Assembly (NCBI GenBank): GCA_023259065.1
Contig: JAHFQY010000012.1
Coordinates: forward strand, 1 to 56,501
Reading direction: 5' to 3'
DNA: 56,501 nt
Source: Nitrosomonadales bacterium
GTDB lineage: Bacteria; Pseudomonadota; Gammaproteobacteria; Burkholderiales; Gallionellaceae
Shown piece after piece: positions 17,278 through 25,633 of the stretch. Each line of letters starts with the position of its first letter. The stretch's first letter is position 1. The position numbers and the translations under genes were made by a program. Under the pieces are notes generated by a model, which saw nothing but the letters and a program-made list of their open reading frames with translations, was not told where the DNA came from and searched no databases.

Positions 17278-18606
17278 CTAGAATTGATGTGCGCCATGAG
17301 CGCCCAGGCTCATCACGTACTGCAGAAACAGCTGGTTGTCGGTGAGCCCCTCGCGCGACTTGTCCTGTGCCAGCTGCAGGCGCAGGCGCGAGAATTCGCT
17401 GGGGTTGAAGTCAAGCATCAGCGTGCTGCGTGTCGGTGTGTAGGCATGGTTGCTGATCACGTTGGCGCTGTTCAACGCGCCAACCTGTGCCGTGCCGGGA
17501 TCCAGCCGGTCATAACGCAGTCCGGCGCGCCAGCGCGGCATGAGCTGGTATACGCCCTGCACATACCAACCGGACTGGGTGATGCTGTAGCTGTCGGTAA
17601 TGTTTGCACCAGCGGTAGTCGCATTGGGTGCGGTGTAGTCATAGGTGAGCAGGCCATCTTGCCGGCGCTGGAAATACTCGCCCTGCAGCTTGAGGCTACC
17701 CATGCCGGTATTGCCATTGGGTGTGTATTTCCACACCATATCCAGTCCATAAGTATTGCTGTCGCCGCTGAAGCGGTTGCTTACACCGTCAACCGTTCCC
17801 GGCAGGTCTGGCACGTTGTCGCTGACGGCATCCACGCGGCGCGTATGGTGCAGGGAGATACCGGCTCGCCAGCTGTTGCTCGCGCCAATGTCATCGCCGA
17901 TATGGGCAAACAGTGCGGTAGCCCCCGCGCCATTGCTGTCCTCGCGATCAGTGCCGGGATGGCCGCGCCCGCGCCCGATCTCGGCGCCGATCTCGACAAA
18001 GGTGTCGGTGGGTGCCAGCCACTTGAGCTGCAGGCCGTCGTCGCCCAGCTGGTTGTCCCAGAATATGCGATACACCAGCGGCTGGTCGGCGAAATCCCAG
18101 GCATGGGCATGCTGTTCGTTGAGATAGCCCTGGCCGGAGAAAAATCGCCCCATTCTCAAATTCAGGCCGTTGCCCAGAGAGGTGGTCTGCACATAGGCAT
18201 TTTCCACGCTGCTGCCGCCCTCGGGGGCCAGTGCAATGGTGGCCACGCCGCGAAACTGCGGATCGATATTGGCACTGATGCCCAGTTCCGATTCTTTCAG
18301 GCTGAAACTGCGGCTGTAGCCGTGGTTGTTGGGCGACATGGCAAAGCCTGTGGCGGGCACGTCCGGATTTTCGGCGATGCGGCCATAGGTGCCGGACAGT
18401 ATCAGTGACACGGCGGGGTTGAAGGCGTTGTCGCCTGGGCTTGCCGGGGGCTGCGCGGTAGCCTGTGCGCCGCTGGTTTCGGCCTGTTGCATGCGCTGTT
18501 CCAGTTGGCGGATTTGTTCGCGCATGCTTTGCAGTTCCGCGTCGTTGGCGGCATGCGCAGGCAAGGCGGCGCAAACGGCCACAAAAATTATTGCGTATTG
18601 ATACAT
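17278..18606 (-). CDS. Outer-membrane beta-barrel protein with N-terminal coiled coil
   Basis: 442 residues. A signal peptide (ending PAHA) is followed by a short coiled coil (residues about 20-45, ELQSMREQIRQLEQRMQQAE) and a barrel of alternating amphipathic strands ending in the terminal aromatic F typical of outer-membrane proteins. The segment with GRFFSGQGYLNEQHAHAWDF contains clustered His. The family resembles porin-like or short TonB-dependent-like proteins found with zinc-uptake genes. It lies 10 bp before the ZnuA-like gene in transcript order and downstream of tonB, so it is probably the outer-membrane door for the metal. ATG 18606 follows TTTGGAG. Confidence 0.85.
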   Translation of the reverse strand: MYQYAIIFVAVCAALPAHAANDAELQSMREQIRQLEQRMQQAETSGAQATAQPPASPGDNAFNPAVSLILSGTYGRIAENPDVPATGFAMSPNNHGYSRSFSLKESELGISANIDPQFRGVATIALAPEGGSSVENAYVQTTSLGNGLNLRMGRFFSGQGYLNEQHAHAWDFADQPLVYRIFWDNQLGDDGLQLKWLAPTDTFVEIGAEIGRGRGHPGTDREDSNGAGATALFAHIGDDIGASNSWRAGISLHHTRRVDAVSDNVPDLPGTVDGVSNRFSGDSNTYGLDMVWKYTPNGNTGMGSLKLQGEYFQRRQDGLLTYDYTAPNATTAGANITDSYSITQSGWYVQGVYQLMPRWRAGLRYDRLDPGTAQVGALNSANVISNHAYTPTRSTLMLDFNPSEFSRLRLQLAQDKSREGLTDNQLFLQYVMSLGAHGAHQF

Positions 18607-18658
18607 GATGAAACTCCAAATAATAGTGCATGGGCCCGGCATGCAAGCCGGGCGTCAA

Positions 18659-18982
18659 CTATGCGAATTGCTGGAGTGACGCAGGCGGGCCGCGTGCGCT
18701 GGCGGCCAGAGTGTGGATGTGGTGAAAGGAAACGCTATCGTGCAACCAGGTGGCGGCAGGCAACAGTGGCAGGGAAAAGGCGATGGAGTCGCTGTGCAGT
18801 GTGCTGCCGAGCTGGGCGTCCAGCGCGCACTGTTCGCAGTTGTGGTTATGCGGGGCTTGTTTGTCCTGTTGCTGCTGATGCCCGGCCAGGGTGTGCTGCA
18901 GTGTATGCGCAGCTCCCGCCTGCTGGGCAAACAGCAGGGAGAAGGCGCACAACAGAGGCAGCAACAGGCGCGAGAGCAACAT
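18659..18982 (-). CDS. Small exported His/Cys-rich protein, DUF2946-like
   Basis: 107 residues with a signal peptide ending AGAA. The mature protein is His-rich: HTLQHTLAGH, then HNHNCEQCAL with a CXXC pair, then FHHIHTL. The layout (signal, His run, CEQC, hydrophobic segment) resembles DUF2946 proteins often encoded next to TonB and metal-uptake genes. It may bind zinc or copper in the periplasm. It lies 8 bp after the tonB stop and is surely in the same transcript. The function has not been shown. Confidence 0.75.
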   Translation of the reverse strand: MLLSRLLLPLLCAFSLLFAQQAGAAHTLQHTLAGHQQQQDKQAPHNHNCEQCALDAQLGSTLHSDSIAFSLPLLPAATWLHDSVSFHHIHTLAASARGPPASLQQFA

Positions 18983-18990
18983 GATCAGTC

Positions 18991-19869
18991 TTATTCGGTT
19001 TCCAGGTGGTCGTTGGTGGTGAAGGTCCAGGTACGCACGATGCTGAGGATGTCGGTATCCTTGCGTATATTCACCGGGAAGGGCGCGTACGGTGCGGCCA
19101 GCTTGACGATGCGTATGGCAGCCGCATCAAGCAGGCGCTGGCCCGATGATTTGTTGATCTCCACACTTTCCACGCTGCCGTCGGCACGGATGGAAACCGT
19201 CATGCGCAGTTGCCCGAAAATCTTCTGTTGCCGCGCCTGGGCCGGGTAGTTCATGTTGCCGATACGCTCGACCTTGACGCGCCAGTCTTCCACGTATTGC
19301 GCATAGCGGTATTCCTGGGTGCGTGCGCCGATAAAGGTGCGCTTGGGCAGCTTCTGGTAGGCGCTGAAATCCTTGTTGATCTGCGCTTCCAGGCGTGCGA
19401 TCTCCAGCGAACGCTGCACCAGATCCTGCCCGCTCAGGCTGTTGTCCTGGTGTTTCTTTTCGGTTTTTTCCTGATCCACGCTGTGCGTGCTGGCCAGTTG
19501 CGTGAGCAGTCTTTTAACTTCCTGCTCCAGTTGTTTCACGCTCTTGGAGGATTGCTCCAGCACCAGTTGCTTGTCGTCGCTCAGGGTCGGCAGCGGGCTG
19601 CTGGCGCGCTTGTTGGCAGCCGTGTTGCCGCCGCCATCGAGGTTATGTTGTGCCAGCGCGTCGGCCTTGACCGGGCGGGATTTTGACTGGCTGTTGACCA
19701 GCACCACTTCCAGCGGCTGCAGGAAGTTGCTGGACTTGGTAACGTCGGGGAGTACAAAGCCGATGCCAAACAGCACAAAGGCATGCAGGGCGATCGACAG
19801 CGGCAGCGTGAGGCTCAGCGGCGAATAGGCCCGCGCCTGCGCCAGCAGCAGTTTGACCCGTGCCAGCAT
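18991..19869 (-). CDS. TonB family protein
   Basis: 292 residues. An N-terminal membrane helix (about residues 20-40) is followed by a charged, partly coiled-coil linker (about 70-190, rich in K, E and Q) and a C-terminal TonB domain at about 205-292 (YPAQARQQKIFGQLRMTVSI, then DGSVESVEINKSSG and LLDAAAIRIVKLAAPYAPFP). It transmits proton-motive energy to outer-membrane receptors; ExbB/ExbD are not encoded here. The ATG at 19869 shares one base with the stop of the exoribonuclease gene (TGATG). An earlier TTG is less likely. Placement suggests it serves the metal-uptake barrel downstream. Confidence 0.9.
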   Translation of the reverse strand: MLARVKLLLAQARAYSPLSLTLPLSIALHAFVLFGIGFVLPDVTKSSNFLQPLEVVLVNSQSKSRPVKADALAQHNLDGGGNTAANKRASSPLPTLSDDKQLVLEQSSKSVKQLEQEVKRLLTQLASTHSVDQEKTEKKHQDNSLSGQDLVQRSLEIARLEAQINKDFSAYQKLPKRTFIGARTQEYRYAQYVEDWRVKVERIGNMNYPAQARQQKIFGQLRMTVSIRADGSVESVEINKSSGQRLLDAAAIRIVKLAAPYAPFPVNIRKDTDILSIVRTWTFTTNDHLETE

Positions 19870-21803
19870 CAAGCCGCCGCCTCCACCACTACCTCGGGCG
19901 TGTTTGCAGAAACAAAGCGCGCATTGAAATCCAGATCGAGCAGATCAATCTTGTTGATCTCAAGTTCCACCATGGTGTTGGGGGCCAGTTCGGGCAGCGA
20001 GGAGATGCGCCCGACCAGCGGGATGCCGGACAGGCGCACCAGATTCTCGCGTATCACCATGGCAGATATGAGAAGCCCGCCGGCAGGCTCGTTTGCTCCC
20101 TCTCCCGCAGAGCGGGAGAGGGTTGGGGAGAGGGCTTCCAACTTGCTCTTTTCCTGTTGCAGCCAGCGCAAGCACCAGTAGCGTTCCATCTGGCGCTGGA
20201 AATCGTTGTAGGTTGTGTAGGCCGCGTCGAAATCGCGCAGTATGGTGAACAGTTGCGTGTCGTTCTTGCCATATATCGGTTCTGCATTCGCCAGCAGCTG
20301 GATGATCTGGCGCTGGTTGACCAGGTCGATATAGCGCCGCAACGGCGAGCTCGACCACATGTAGTGCGCCACGCCCAGGCCCTGGTGCGGCGCGGCCACC
20401 GTGCTCATCTTGACCTTGCCGTTGTTCTGCGTGCGGTAGATGCCCGCCACGTCGTGGTCGGCCAGCAGCTTGCCCCAGTTGCTGTTGACGAAAATCATCA
20501 GCTCGGAAACCACCTTGTCTATGGGCGAGCCGCGCAGGCGGTTGCTGATGGTCACCACGTCGTCGTGCACATGGAAGTTGTAGTCCACCTGCTGCATGTT
20601 GTTGTCGGCCTTGCCGCGCCCGGCTTCCAGCTTCTGTGCCAGATTCCACAGCAGGGTGAGCTCGCTCGCATAAGGGTAGTCCAGCTTGCAGTCGCGCAGG
20701 GTGTCCTCGTTGAACAGCGGCTCCAGCGTGTCATGGCGCAGGTTGGCCGCGATGTGCAGGCGCTCCAGGCGGCTTTCCGTACCCAGCACTGCGAGAGTCG
20801 CAGCATCCACTTCCATATACATCGACAGTGCCGGGCAGATCTTGTCGGCGCACAGGGTAAACGCCTGCACCACATTTTCCGGCAGCATGGTGATCTTGTC
20901 GCCCGGCATGTATACCGTGGACAAACGTTGTGCGGCGATGGCATCCACATCCGAGCCGGGCAAGATGCCCAGCGCGGGGGCTGCGATATGCACGCCTATG
21001 CGCCAGTTGCCGTTGGGCAGCTGATCGACCGAGAAGGCATCGTCGATTTCCGTGGTGCTGGCATCGTCTATGCTGAAGGCGTTCACCTTGGCGAGCGGCA
21101 ATTCCGGATGCGGCTCCACGCTGACTTCGGGGAAGCCGGTGCCGCGCGGGAAGTTTTCCAGCAGGAAGCGGTTCAGGTGGTAGGCGCTGGTGGAGGGTAT
21201 GGCACCGCAGTGGTGCAGCAGGTGCGCGGCAGACATATGCGTGGCTTCGCAGGCCGCTTCCAGCGCTTTCACTTCCAGCGTGTTGCGGTCGGGTTTGTAC
21301 AGCAGGTGCTGCAGCTTGTCGACAAACTCGGGCGGCAGGGTGCTGGCGCACAGTTGCTCGGTATAGCGGGCTTGCAACTCCGCCTGCAGGCGCTTCTTCT
21401 CGGCGCTGGCCAGCGCCGACTTGAGCGCTTCCGGCGGCGCGGCCTTGTAGTGTCCCTTGCCTTTTTTGTAAAAATGCATGGGCGAGGTATGCAGGCGGAT
21501 CAAGGTGCCGGCCGCTTCCACCGGGGTGGGCGTGTGGCCGAAGTATTCGGTGGCCAGGGCATCGAAGGAAAATTCCTCGGCGGGGCTGGACTCCCACAGG
21601 AACTCGACATCGATATCGGCAGCGACGGCCTCGGCCTGCGCCATGAATTCTCCCAAGGCGGGCTGGGTAAAGCGCAGCAGGCCATTGGCGGCCTTGATCT
21701 TGCTGCGCTTGCCCTGGATGCTTTCCACCTGCAGGGAGGTGGTGTTGTCAGTCATGATGCTGCCAACCTTGAAACTGCCGTCTTCTTCGTAAAAAATATT
21801 CAT
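19869..21803 (-). CDS. RNB-domain 3'-5' exoribonuclease (RNase II/R family)
   Basis: 644 residues. The RNB catalytic block has the acidic motif SIDDASTTEIDDAFSV at about residues 249-264 and the later stretch MWSSSPLRRYIDLVNQRQ at about 481-498, which holds the conserved Arg and Asp. An N-terminal helical/OB region and a degenerate C-terminal S1-like part complete it. It degrades RNA from the 3' end. About 20-25 residues around 553-575 (starting LSPTLSRSAGEGANEP) are encoded by a palindromic repeat inserted in frame (see 20098-20122). ATG 21803 follows AGGA; longer in-frame starts lack support. A TATAAT lies on the minus strand at 21873-21868. Confidence 0.92.
   Translation of the reverse strand: MNIFYEEDGSFKVGSIMTDNTTSLQVESIQGKRSKIKAANGLLRFTQPALGEFMAQAEAVAADIDVEFLWESSPAEEFSFDALATEYFGHTPTPVEAAGTLIRLHTSPMHFYKKGKGHYKAAPPEALKSALASAEKKRLQAELQARYTEQLCASTLPPEFVDKLQHLLYKPDRNTLEVKALEAACEATHMSAAHLLHHCGAIPSTSAYHLNRFLLENFPRGTGFPEVSVEPHPELPLAKVNAFSIDDASTTEIDDAFSVDQLPNGNWRIGVHIAAPALGILPGSDVDAIAAQRLSTVYMPGDKITMLPENVVQAFTLCADKICPALSMYMEVDAATLAVLGTESRLERLHIAANLRHDTLEPLFNEDTLRDCKLDYPYASELTLLWNLAQKLEAGRGKADNNMQQVDYNFHVHDDVVTISNRLRGSPIDKVVSELMIFVNSNWGKLLADHDVAGIYRTQNNGKVKMSTVAAPHQGLGVAHYMWSSSPLRRYIDLVNQRQIIQLLANAEPIYGKNDTQLFTILRDFDAAYTTYNDFQRQMERYWCLRWLQQEKSKLEALSPTLSRSAGEGANEPAGGLLISAMVIRENLVRLSGIPLVGRISSLPELAPNTMVELEINKIDLLDLDFNARFVSANTPEVVVEAAA
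20098..20122. repeat. Palindromic repeat inserted in frame in the RNB gene
   Basis: CCCTCTCCCGC (20098-20108), AGA, GCGGGAGAGGG (20112-20122): an 11-bp perfect inverted repeat with a 3-nt loop, followed by TTGGGGAGAGGG to 20134. The same CCCTCTCCCC(A)ACCCTCTCCCG wording, on the other strand, stands in the intergenic repeat at 25779-25801. It encodes part of the exoribonuclease without breaking the frame. Confidence 0.85.
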
Positions 21804-21867
21804 CGTGTCGTCCTGCATTTGGTGTTGCGCGTCTGTGCAGGGTGGGTAGGTGTGCAAAAGTGGCGTG

Positions 21868-21873
21868 ATTATA
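21868..21873 (-). promoter_or_regulatory. Candidate -10 box for the exoribonuclease/tonB/metal-uptake transcript
   Basis: TATAAT reads on the minus strand about 65 bases before the RNB start codon. No good -35 is seen at the right distance, so this is tentative. Confidence 0.35.
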
Positions 21874-22032
21874 ACCCAGCGTGGTAGTGCATTAGTGGGC
21901 AGCGTATGAGCAAAACCAGGCCATAGCTGGATGGTCTTGCGGGTGCTGCGGTTTGCACGCGAACAAGCGGCTAAAGTCGTTCAATTGTCCAAAAAACCGG
22001 TGAAACTGGAGGCGGGTGAATTTGCAACGGGC

Positions 22033-22791
22033 TTACTTTGAATGGGCCGGATTTGCCGGCTGTTGGCGCAGATAGATATTTCCCGTTTCACTGTCCACAA
22101 AACGGATTTCCTCGAGTTGGCCAAACAGGTAGCGCTTTCTCAGGGTGAAATCTACCGGGTTGGCAAAATCGGCCTTCCAGAAAGTGTTGCTCTCTGCGTG
22201 CCAGGGAGATTTGAGGCGGAAAATCGCGAGCAGTTTCAGGTGTTCACGCGCGGGAAGTGCGGCTGCCTTGACGGTGGCGCCAAACCCGGCATTGTCATCC
22301 GCGCTGCGCGGATAGAAGTCATAGAGATTTTCGAAAGCCAGGAAATAGTCATAGCGCCACTGGTTTCTGACTTCCACCCGTTTCCCCGGATAAAGCTCCA
22401 TCTCAAGCGGTGCAGCCTTTTCCTGACGGGTGGATTTCAGCGGCAGGAACTTGACGCGGTAATAATCTGCACTGGCCGGGTTGGCTTGCGGCTCCCAGCT
22501 CCAGCCTTCCGTGATGTTGTTGAAGGCCATGCGATACAGCAGGGTCAGCGTGCCGCTGCTTGCCTCATAGTCCATGCTGAATCCGGGGCTGTTGTCCAGA
22601 TCCACGGCAAAGGAGAACAGCTGCCCGTCCAGTTTTGCCAGATCGGCAGGCGCCATGTGCGAGGCTGTGCGGAACCACTCCTCAATATCCTGCCCGGAGT
22701 CGCCTCCGGGCAAGGATGAGTCGGCGCAGGCAAGGCCGCAAGACAGGCCCAGAAGCAGCACCAGCAAGCCTTTGATCAGCGGATTAGTCAC
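22033..22791 (-). CDS. Exported protein of unknown function
   Basis: 252 residues. A signal peptide (ending ACAD, about residue 24) precedes a probably beta-rich domain with many aromatic residues (WSWEPQ, NQWRYDYFLAFENLYDFYP). No catalytic motif is recognised. It begins with GTG and overlaps the upstream dihaem cytochrome gene by eight bases, so its translation is coupled to that cytochrome. This suggests a shared periplasmic task. The name of the family is not known to me. Confidence 0.7.
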   Translation of the reverse strand: MTNPLIKGLLVLLLGLSCGLACADSSLPGGDSGQDIEEWFRTASHMAPADLAKLDGQLFSFAVDLDNSPGFSMDYEASSGTLTLLYRMAFNNITEGWSWEPQANPASADYYRVKFLPLKSTRQEKAAPLEMELYPGKRVEVRNQWRYDYFLAFENLYDFYPRSADDNAGFGATVKAAALPAREHLKLLAIFRLKSPWHAESNTFWKADFANPVDFTLRKRYLFGQLEEIRFVDSETGNIYLRQQPANPAHSK

Positions 22792-23506
22792 GTGGTTGTA
22801 TCGAGGTGAGGTAAGCCAGGATGTCGCGGATATCGCTGTCCTGCAAGGTGCCTAGAATGCCGCGCGAGTCTTCTTCATCGTGCGGGCGCTCACCATTGCG
22901 GTAGCTGCTGACCTGCTTCTGCAGGTAATTCGTATATTGCCCCACGAGCATGGGATAGGCTCCGCGGCCGCGCCCATTTTTGTTGTGGCAGGAAGCGCAT
23001 GCCTCCTGGTAAATCTTGCCGCCATTCTCGATATCGCCCTCGGCGCGGGGAACGATCATGACTTTTTCCATCATCTGCAGCCGGGTCAGCGCGTCTTCAT
23101 GGCCTTTGAATACGGGCAGGGCGGTGGGCAGCCTGATGGACGCCAGATATCCGGCAATGATCCCGATATCCTCATCGGATAGCTCGCGTTCCTCGGTATA
23201 GGGAAACATTGGAATATTGATGCGCTTGCGCGCGCGGAAGCTTTGCAGCTGCTTTGCAATATATTTTTCCGACTGCCCCGCGAGTCGGGGATATTCGCCG
23301 CGCGCGCCCCCCTGGCCAAAATCGCCGTGGCAGGTGGCGCAGACTCCCATCAGTTCCGGGGCGTTTCCCGGGCCGGCCGCAGTTGCCTCAAGGCCGCAGC
23401 AAGCAAGCAGGAACGCGATAAAAAATGCGATGATTTTGGCGTCATTGCGGCGTTGCACATTTGCCCTGGCCGGCAAACAGGCTGACATTTCCACCAGTCT
23501 CTTCAT
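22784..23506 (-). CDS. Dihaem c-type cytochrome (c4-like)
   Basis: 240 residues with a membrane-spanning signal (about residues 23-45) and two cytochrome domains. The haem sites are CATCH (about 58-62) and CASCH (about 165-169), with YPRLAGQ and YPMLVGQ motifs typical of the c4 fold, and axial Met candidates in PMFPY and elsewhere. The start is uncertain: ATG 23506 or ATG 23488; neither has a strong ribosome binding site. It lies about 100 bp after the SCO gene in transcript order and is a likely electron carrier to a terminal reductase or oxidase. Confidence 0.88.
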   Translation of the reverse strand: MKRLVEMSACLPARANVQRRNDAKIIAFFIAFLLACCGLEATAAGPGNAPELMGVCATCHGDFGQGGARGEYPRLAGQSEKYIAKQLQSFRARKRINIPMFPYTEERELSDEDIGIIAGYLASIRLPTALPVFKGHEDALTRLQMMEKVMIVPRAEGDIENGGKIYQEACASCHNKNGRGRGAYPMLVGQYTNYLQKQVSSYRNGERPHDEEDSRGILGTLQDSDIRDILAYLTSIQPRD

Positions 23507-23604
23507 ATCAACACCATATCGAGAATAATGCGGAGATTCTAGCTGCCCAGTGCTGCGTAGAAAGTTGATCTGGAGCAAAAGTTGGCAACAAACCCTGATC
23601 CGTC

Positions 23605-24249
23605 CTAATTCCGCTGCCCATCTGGCGCGGCAGGATTTGCTTCCATCAGGCGCAATATGCGCTCCGCCACTTTGTCAGGCGATGTGGCATAGGCGAATTT
23701 TGTCAGGAATCGCCCATCCGGCCCCAGCAGGTACATGCCCGCCGAGTGATCGACAGAATACTTGTCTTTGGCCGCACCCGGCTCCCAGTGTTTTTCATAG
23801 CGCACCTTGAAATTATCCGCCACGCGGCGCACCAGCTCGGGTGAGCCGGATAGGCTGATGATGCGTGAATTAAAGTAAGCCGTGTAGTTGCGCAGCACCT
23901 CGGGGGTGTCGCGCTCCGGGTCCACGGTGACAAACAGCGCCTGCAAACGCCTGGATTTCTTGCCCAGCTTGTCCATGATCAGTGCCATTTCGGCCAGCGT
24001 GGTGGGGCAAACATCGGGACAGAAGGTATAGCCGAAGGAGATCAGCTGGAAACGACCGGGAAAATCCTGGTCGGTCACGGCGTGACCGCGATCATCCATA
24101 AGCAGATAGCGCGGGACTATCCCGTTTTCCGGCCCGTTTTCCGGCCCGCTTTCCGTCTGTTCTTCGCCAGTGGCAGGCTGATCCCCGGCCCAGGCGTGGG
24201 GCATGCCGGTCAGAACTGCGAGCAGGGCTGCAAGGAAAATTTTTTTCAT
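23605..24249 (-). CDS. SCO1/SenC/PrrC family copper chaperone-thioredoxin
   Basis: 214 residues with a signal peptide ending AWAG. The thioredoxin-like fold has the Cu-binding CXXXC in FGYTFCPDVCPTTL (about residues 73-86) and the distant His in DHSAGMYLLGPDG (about 167). SCO proteins reduce and metallate CuA sites of cytochrome oxidase; NosZ also has a CuA site, so this one could serve either. A short in-frame repeat (GPENGPENG, about residues 35-43) is present in the linker. It is in the same minus-strand group as two cytochromes c. Confidence 0.92.
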   Translation of the reverse strand: MKKIFLAALLAVLTGMPHAWAGDQPATGEEQTESGPENGPENGIVPRYLLMDDRGHAVTDQDFPGRFQLISFGYTFCPDVCPTTLAEMALIMDKLGKKSRRLQALFVTVDPERDTPEVLRNYTAYFNSRIISLSGSPELVRRVADNFKVRYEKHWEPGAAKDKYSVDHSAGMYLLGPDGRFLTKFAYATSPDKVAERILRLMEANPAAPDGQRN

Positions 24250-24259
24250 GGCGCGTCTT

Positions 24260-24616
24260 TTACTGCTGTGCCATGGCCGGGATGGCGGCCTGCAATCTCA
24301 GGGCCAGCGTCTCTGCCTGTTTGGCAAGCGCCGCGCCATCCTCACAGGCGGCTTTATCATTCTTCACCTGTGCCAGGAAAGCCTGGTTGGTCGCAGCCTC
24401 GAAAGCCTCTCCATAGCGCCGTGACTTGGGCGCGTGCTGGATCATGATGGCCTTGATCCGCGATGCGGTTTGGGTGTGTGAGCAGGCCAGTGCCTGGCCA
24501 TTGAGCAGGCCCAACTCGCGAATTTCCGTCAGGCCGGCGTCGGAGGGGGAATCTGCCGCTATTGCCGGTAGTGCAGGGCCAAGCAAACACAGTGTCAGGA
24601 TAAATCGCTTCATCAT
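24260..24616 (-). CDS. Small exported protein of unknown function
   Basis: 118 residues with a signal peptide (ending AIAA). The mature part is helical and has two Cys, in ALACSHTQTAS and KAACEDGAAL, that could form a disulfide. AAGGAG stands six bases before ATG 24616; ATG 24613 is an alternative. It sits 10 bp before the SCO gene, so both are in one transcript. No family is recognised. Confidence 0.7.
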   Translation of the reverse strand: MMKRFILTLCLLGPALPAIAADSPSDAGLTEIRELGLLNGQALACSHTQTASRIKAIMIQHAPKSRRYGEAFEAATNQAFLAQVKNDKAACEDGAALAKQAETLALRLQAAIPAMAQQ

Positions 24617-24652
24617 CACTTTCTCCTTGTTCATTACAAACGGAAATATCGC

Positions 24653-25120
24653 TTATTTCATTGCCGGCGCGGGCGTTTTCAGCATTCTGAATAGCAGAAT
24701 GTCGGAAACTTCGCGGCTCACGCTGGCCTCCGCATAGTCACGCGCGGTTTTGCCGCTATTGTCCCTGGCATGTACATTGGCACCCCGGGCGAGAAGAAGT
24801 TCAACATTGGCCTTGTGGCCGGAGAATGCGGCGATATGCAGTGGCGTGGCCCCGTTGTTGTCCTTTGCGTTAAGGTCGGCGCCATTGTCGAGCAGCAACC
24901 TTGCGATGTCCGGGGTAGGGTTGCCCGCGGCAATGTGTAGCGGCGTCGAGCCTAGTTCATTTCTGCTGTTTACAAGATTGCGATCTGTCGCAATCAGTTT
25001 GCTGACTTCCCGCACATCGCCGTCCCTTACAACTTTGTGTATGGCGGCGGCACAGGCGGTAAAGCTGGCAAACAGTGCCATGGCGGCGATAATTGATATG
25101 AACAAACGGGAGCGGGGCAT
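24653..25120 (-). CDS. Exported ankyrin-repeat protein
   Basis: 155 residues with a signal peptide (ending TACA/AAA, about residue 26) and three to four ankyrin repeats. The two central ones are almost canonical: GSTPLHIAAGNPTPDIARLLLDNGADLN and GATPLHIAAFSGHKANVELLLARGANVHARDNSGKTARDYA. It is 36 bp before the small exported protein gene. Exported ankyrin proteins in beta- and gammaproteobacteria often go with periplasmic redox enzymes, for example AnkB with catalase in Pseudomonas; that parallel is an inference here. ATG 25120 has AGGA eight bases before it. Confidence 0.85.
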   Translation of the reverse strand: MPRSRLFISIIAAMALFASFTACAAAIHKVVRDGDVREVSKLIATDRNLVNSRNELGSTPLHIAAGNPTPDIARLLLDNGADLNAKDNNGATPLHIAAFSGHKANVELLLARGANVHARDNSGKTARDYAEASVSREVSDILLFRMLKTPAPAMK

Positions 25121-25227
25121 ATGCATGATCCTGTCGTAAGTAAATGCGTGCTGCGATGATGCCGGATTAAGGTTGCAACGAGTTTAATCCGAAAACTGGT
25201 GCGCGAGTGATTTTTGCCGTATCAAAC

Positions 25228-25257
25228 CAACAAGGCCAGCAATCGCCGGCCTTGTTG
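25228..25257 (-). terminator. Terminator-like hairpin after the small cytochrome c gene
   Basis: A perfect 10-bp stem, CAACAAGGCC with GGCCTTGTTG, encloses a 10-nt loop 17 bases past the cytochrome stop (minus strand). The T tract is poor, so it may be a partial terminator or an mRNA 3'-end stabiliser. Confidence 0.6.
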
Positions 25258-25274
25258 GGAGGTGTTGCAGAAAA

Positions 25275-25595
25275 CTATTGTTTTGCCAGCCCCAGGATAT
25301 ATTTTGCCAACACCTTGAGATCCGCCTCGCCCACGTTGTTGGAGGGAGGCATCTGCGCAGTGCCCCAGGTGCCGGTTCCGCCGCTGCGAATCTTGCCTGT
25401 CAGATAGGCTTCCGCGTCGGGGCGGCTCTGGTACATGGTGGAGATGCTCATCCAGGGCGGGCCGATGATTTTTCTGTCGAGGGAGTGGCAGGCGGTGCAC
25501 ATGTGCTTTTGCGCCAACTGGTAGCCGCCTTCGGCATACGCATTGCTGCCCAGGATTAAACATGCTGCCAGTACAAGGAAATATTTGCTTTTCAT
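25275..25595 (-). CDS. Small monohaem cytochrome c (c551/c552-like)
   Basis: 106 residues with a signal peptide ending AYAE. The haem site CTACH is at about residues 33-37, and the sixth ligand is the Met in AQMPPSNNVG near residue 80. KIIGPPW matches the class I c551-type fold. It is a soluble periplasmic electron carrier, suitable as donor to nitrite, nitric oxide or nitrous oxide reductase or to an oxidase. It is the first gene of the minus-strand redox group, behind a weak FNR-like promoter candidate (25634-25674). Confidence 0.92.
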   Translation of the reverse strand: MKSKYFLVLAACLILGSNAYAEGGYQLAQKHMCTACHSLDRKIIGPPWMSISTMYQSRPDAEAYLTGKIRSGGTGTWGTAQMPPSNNVGEADLKVLAKYILGLAKQ

Positions 25596-25633
25596 GGGCG
25601 AATCATTACGGGTGTATAAAATCAAGGGCGGCA

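Noticed and set aside
19860-21887. A 675-codon plus-strand open frame antisense to the RNB exoribonuclease gene
   Set aside because: It has no family motif, is rich in His, Gln and Arg as expected from reading a GC-rich gene backwards, and the minus-strand frame has full RNB motifs.
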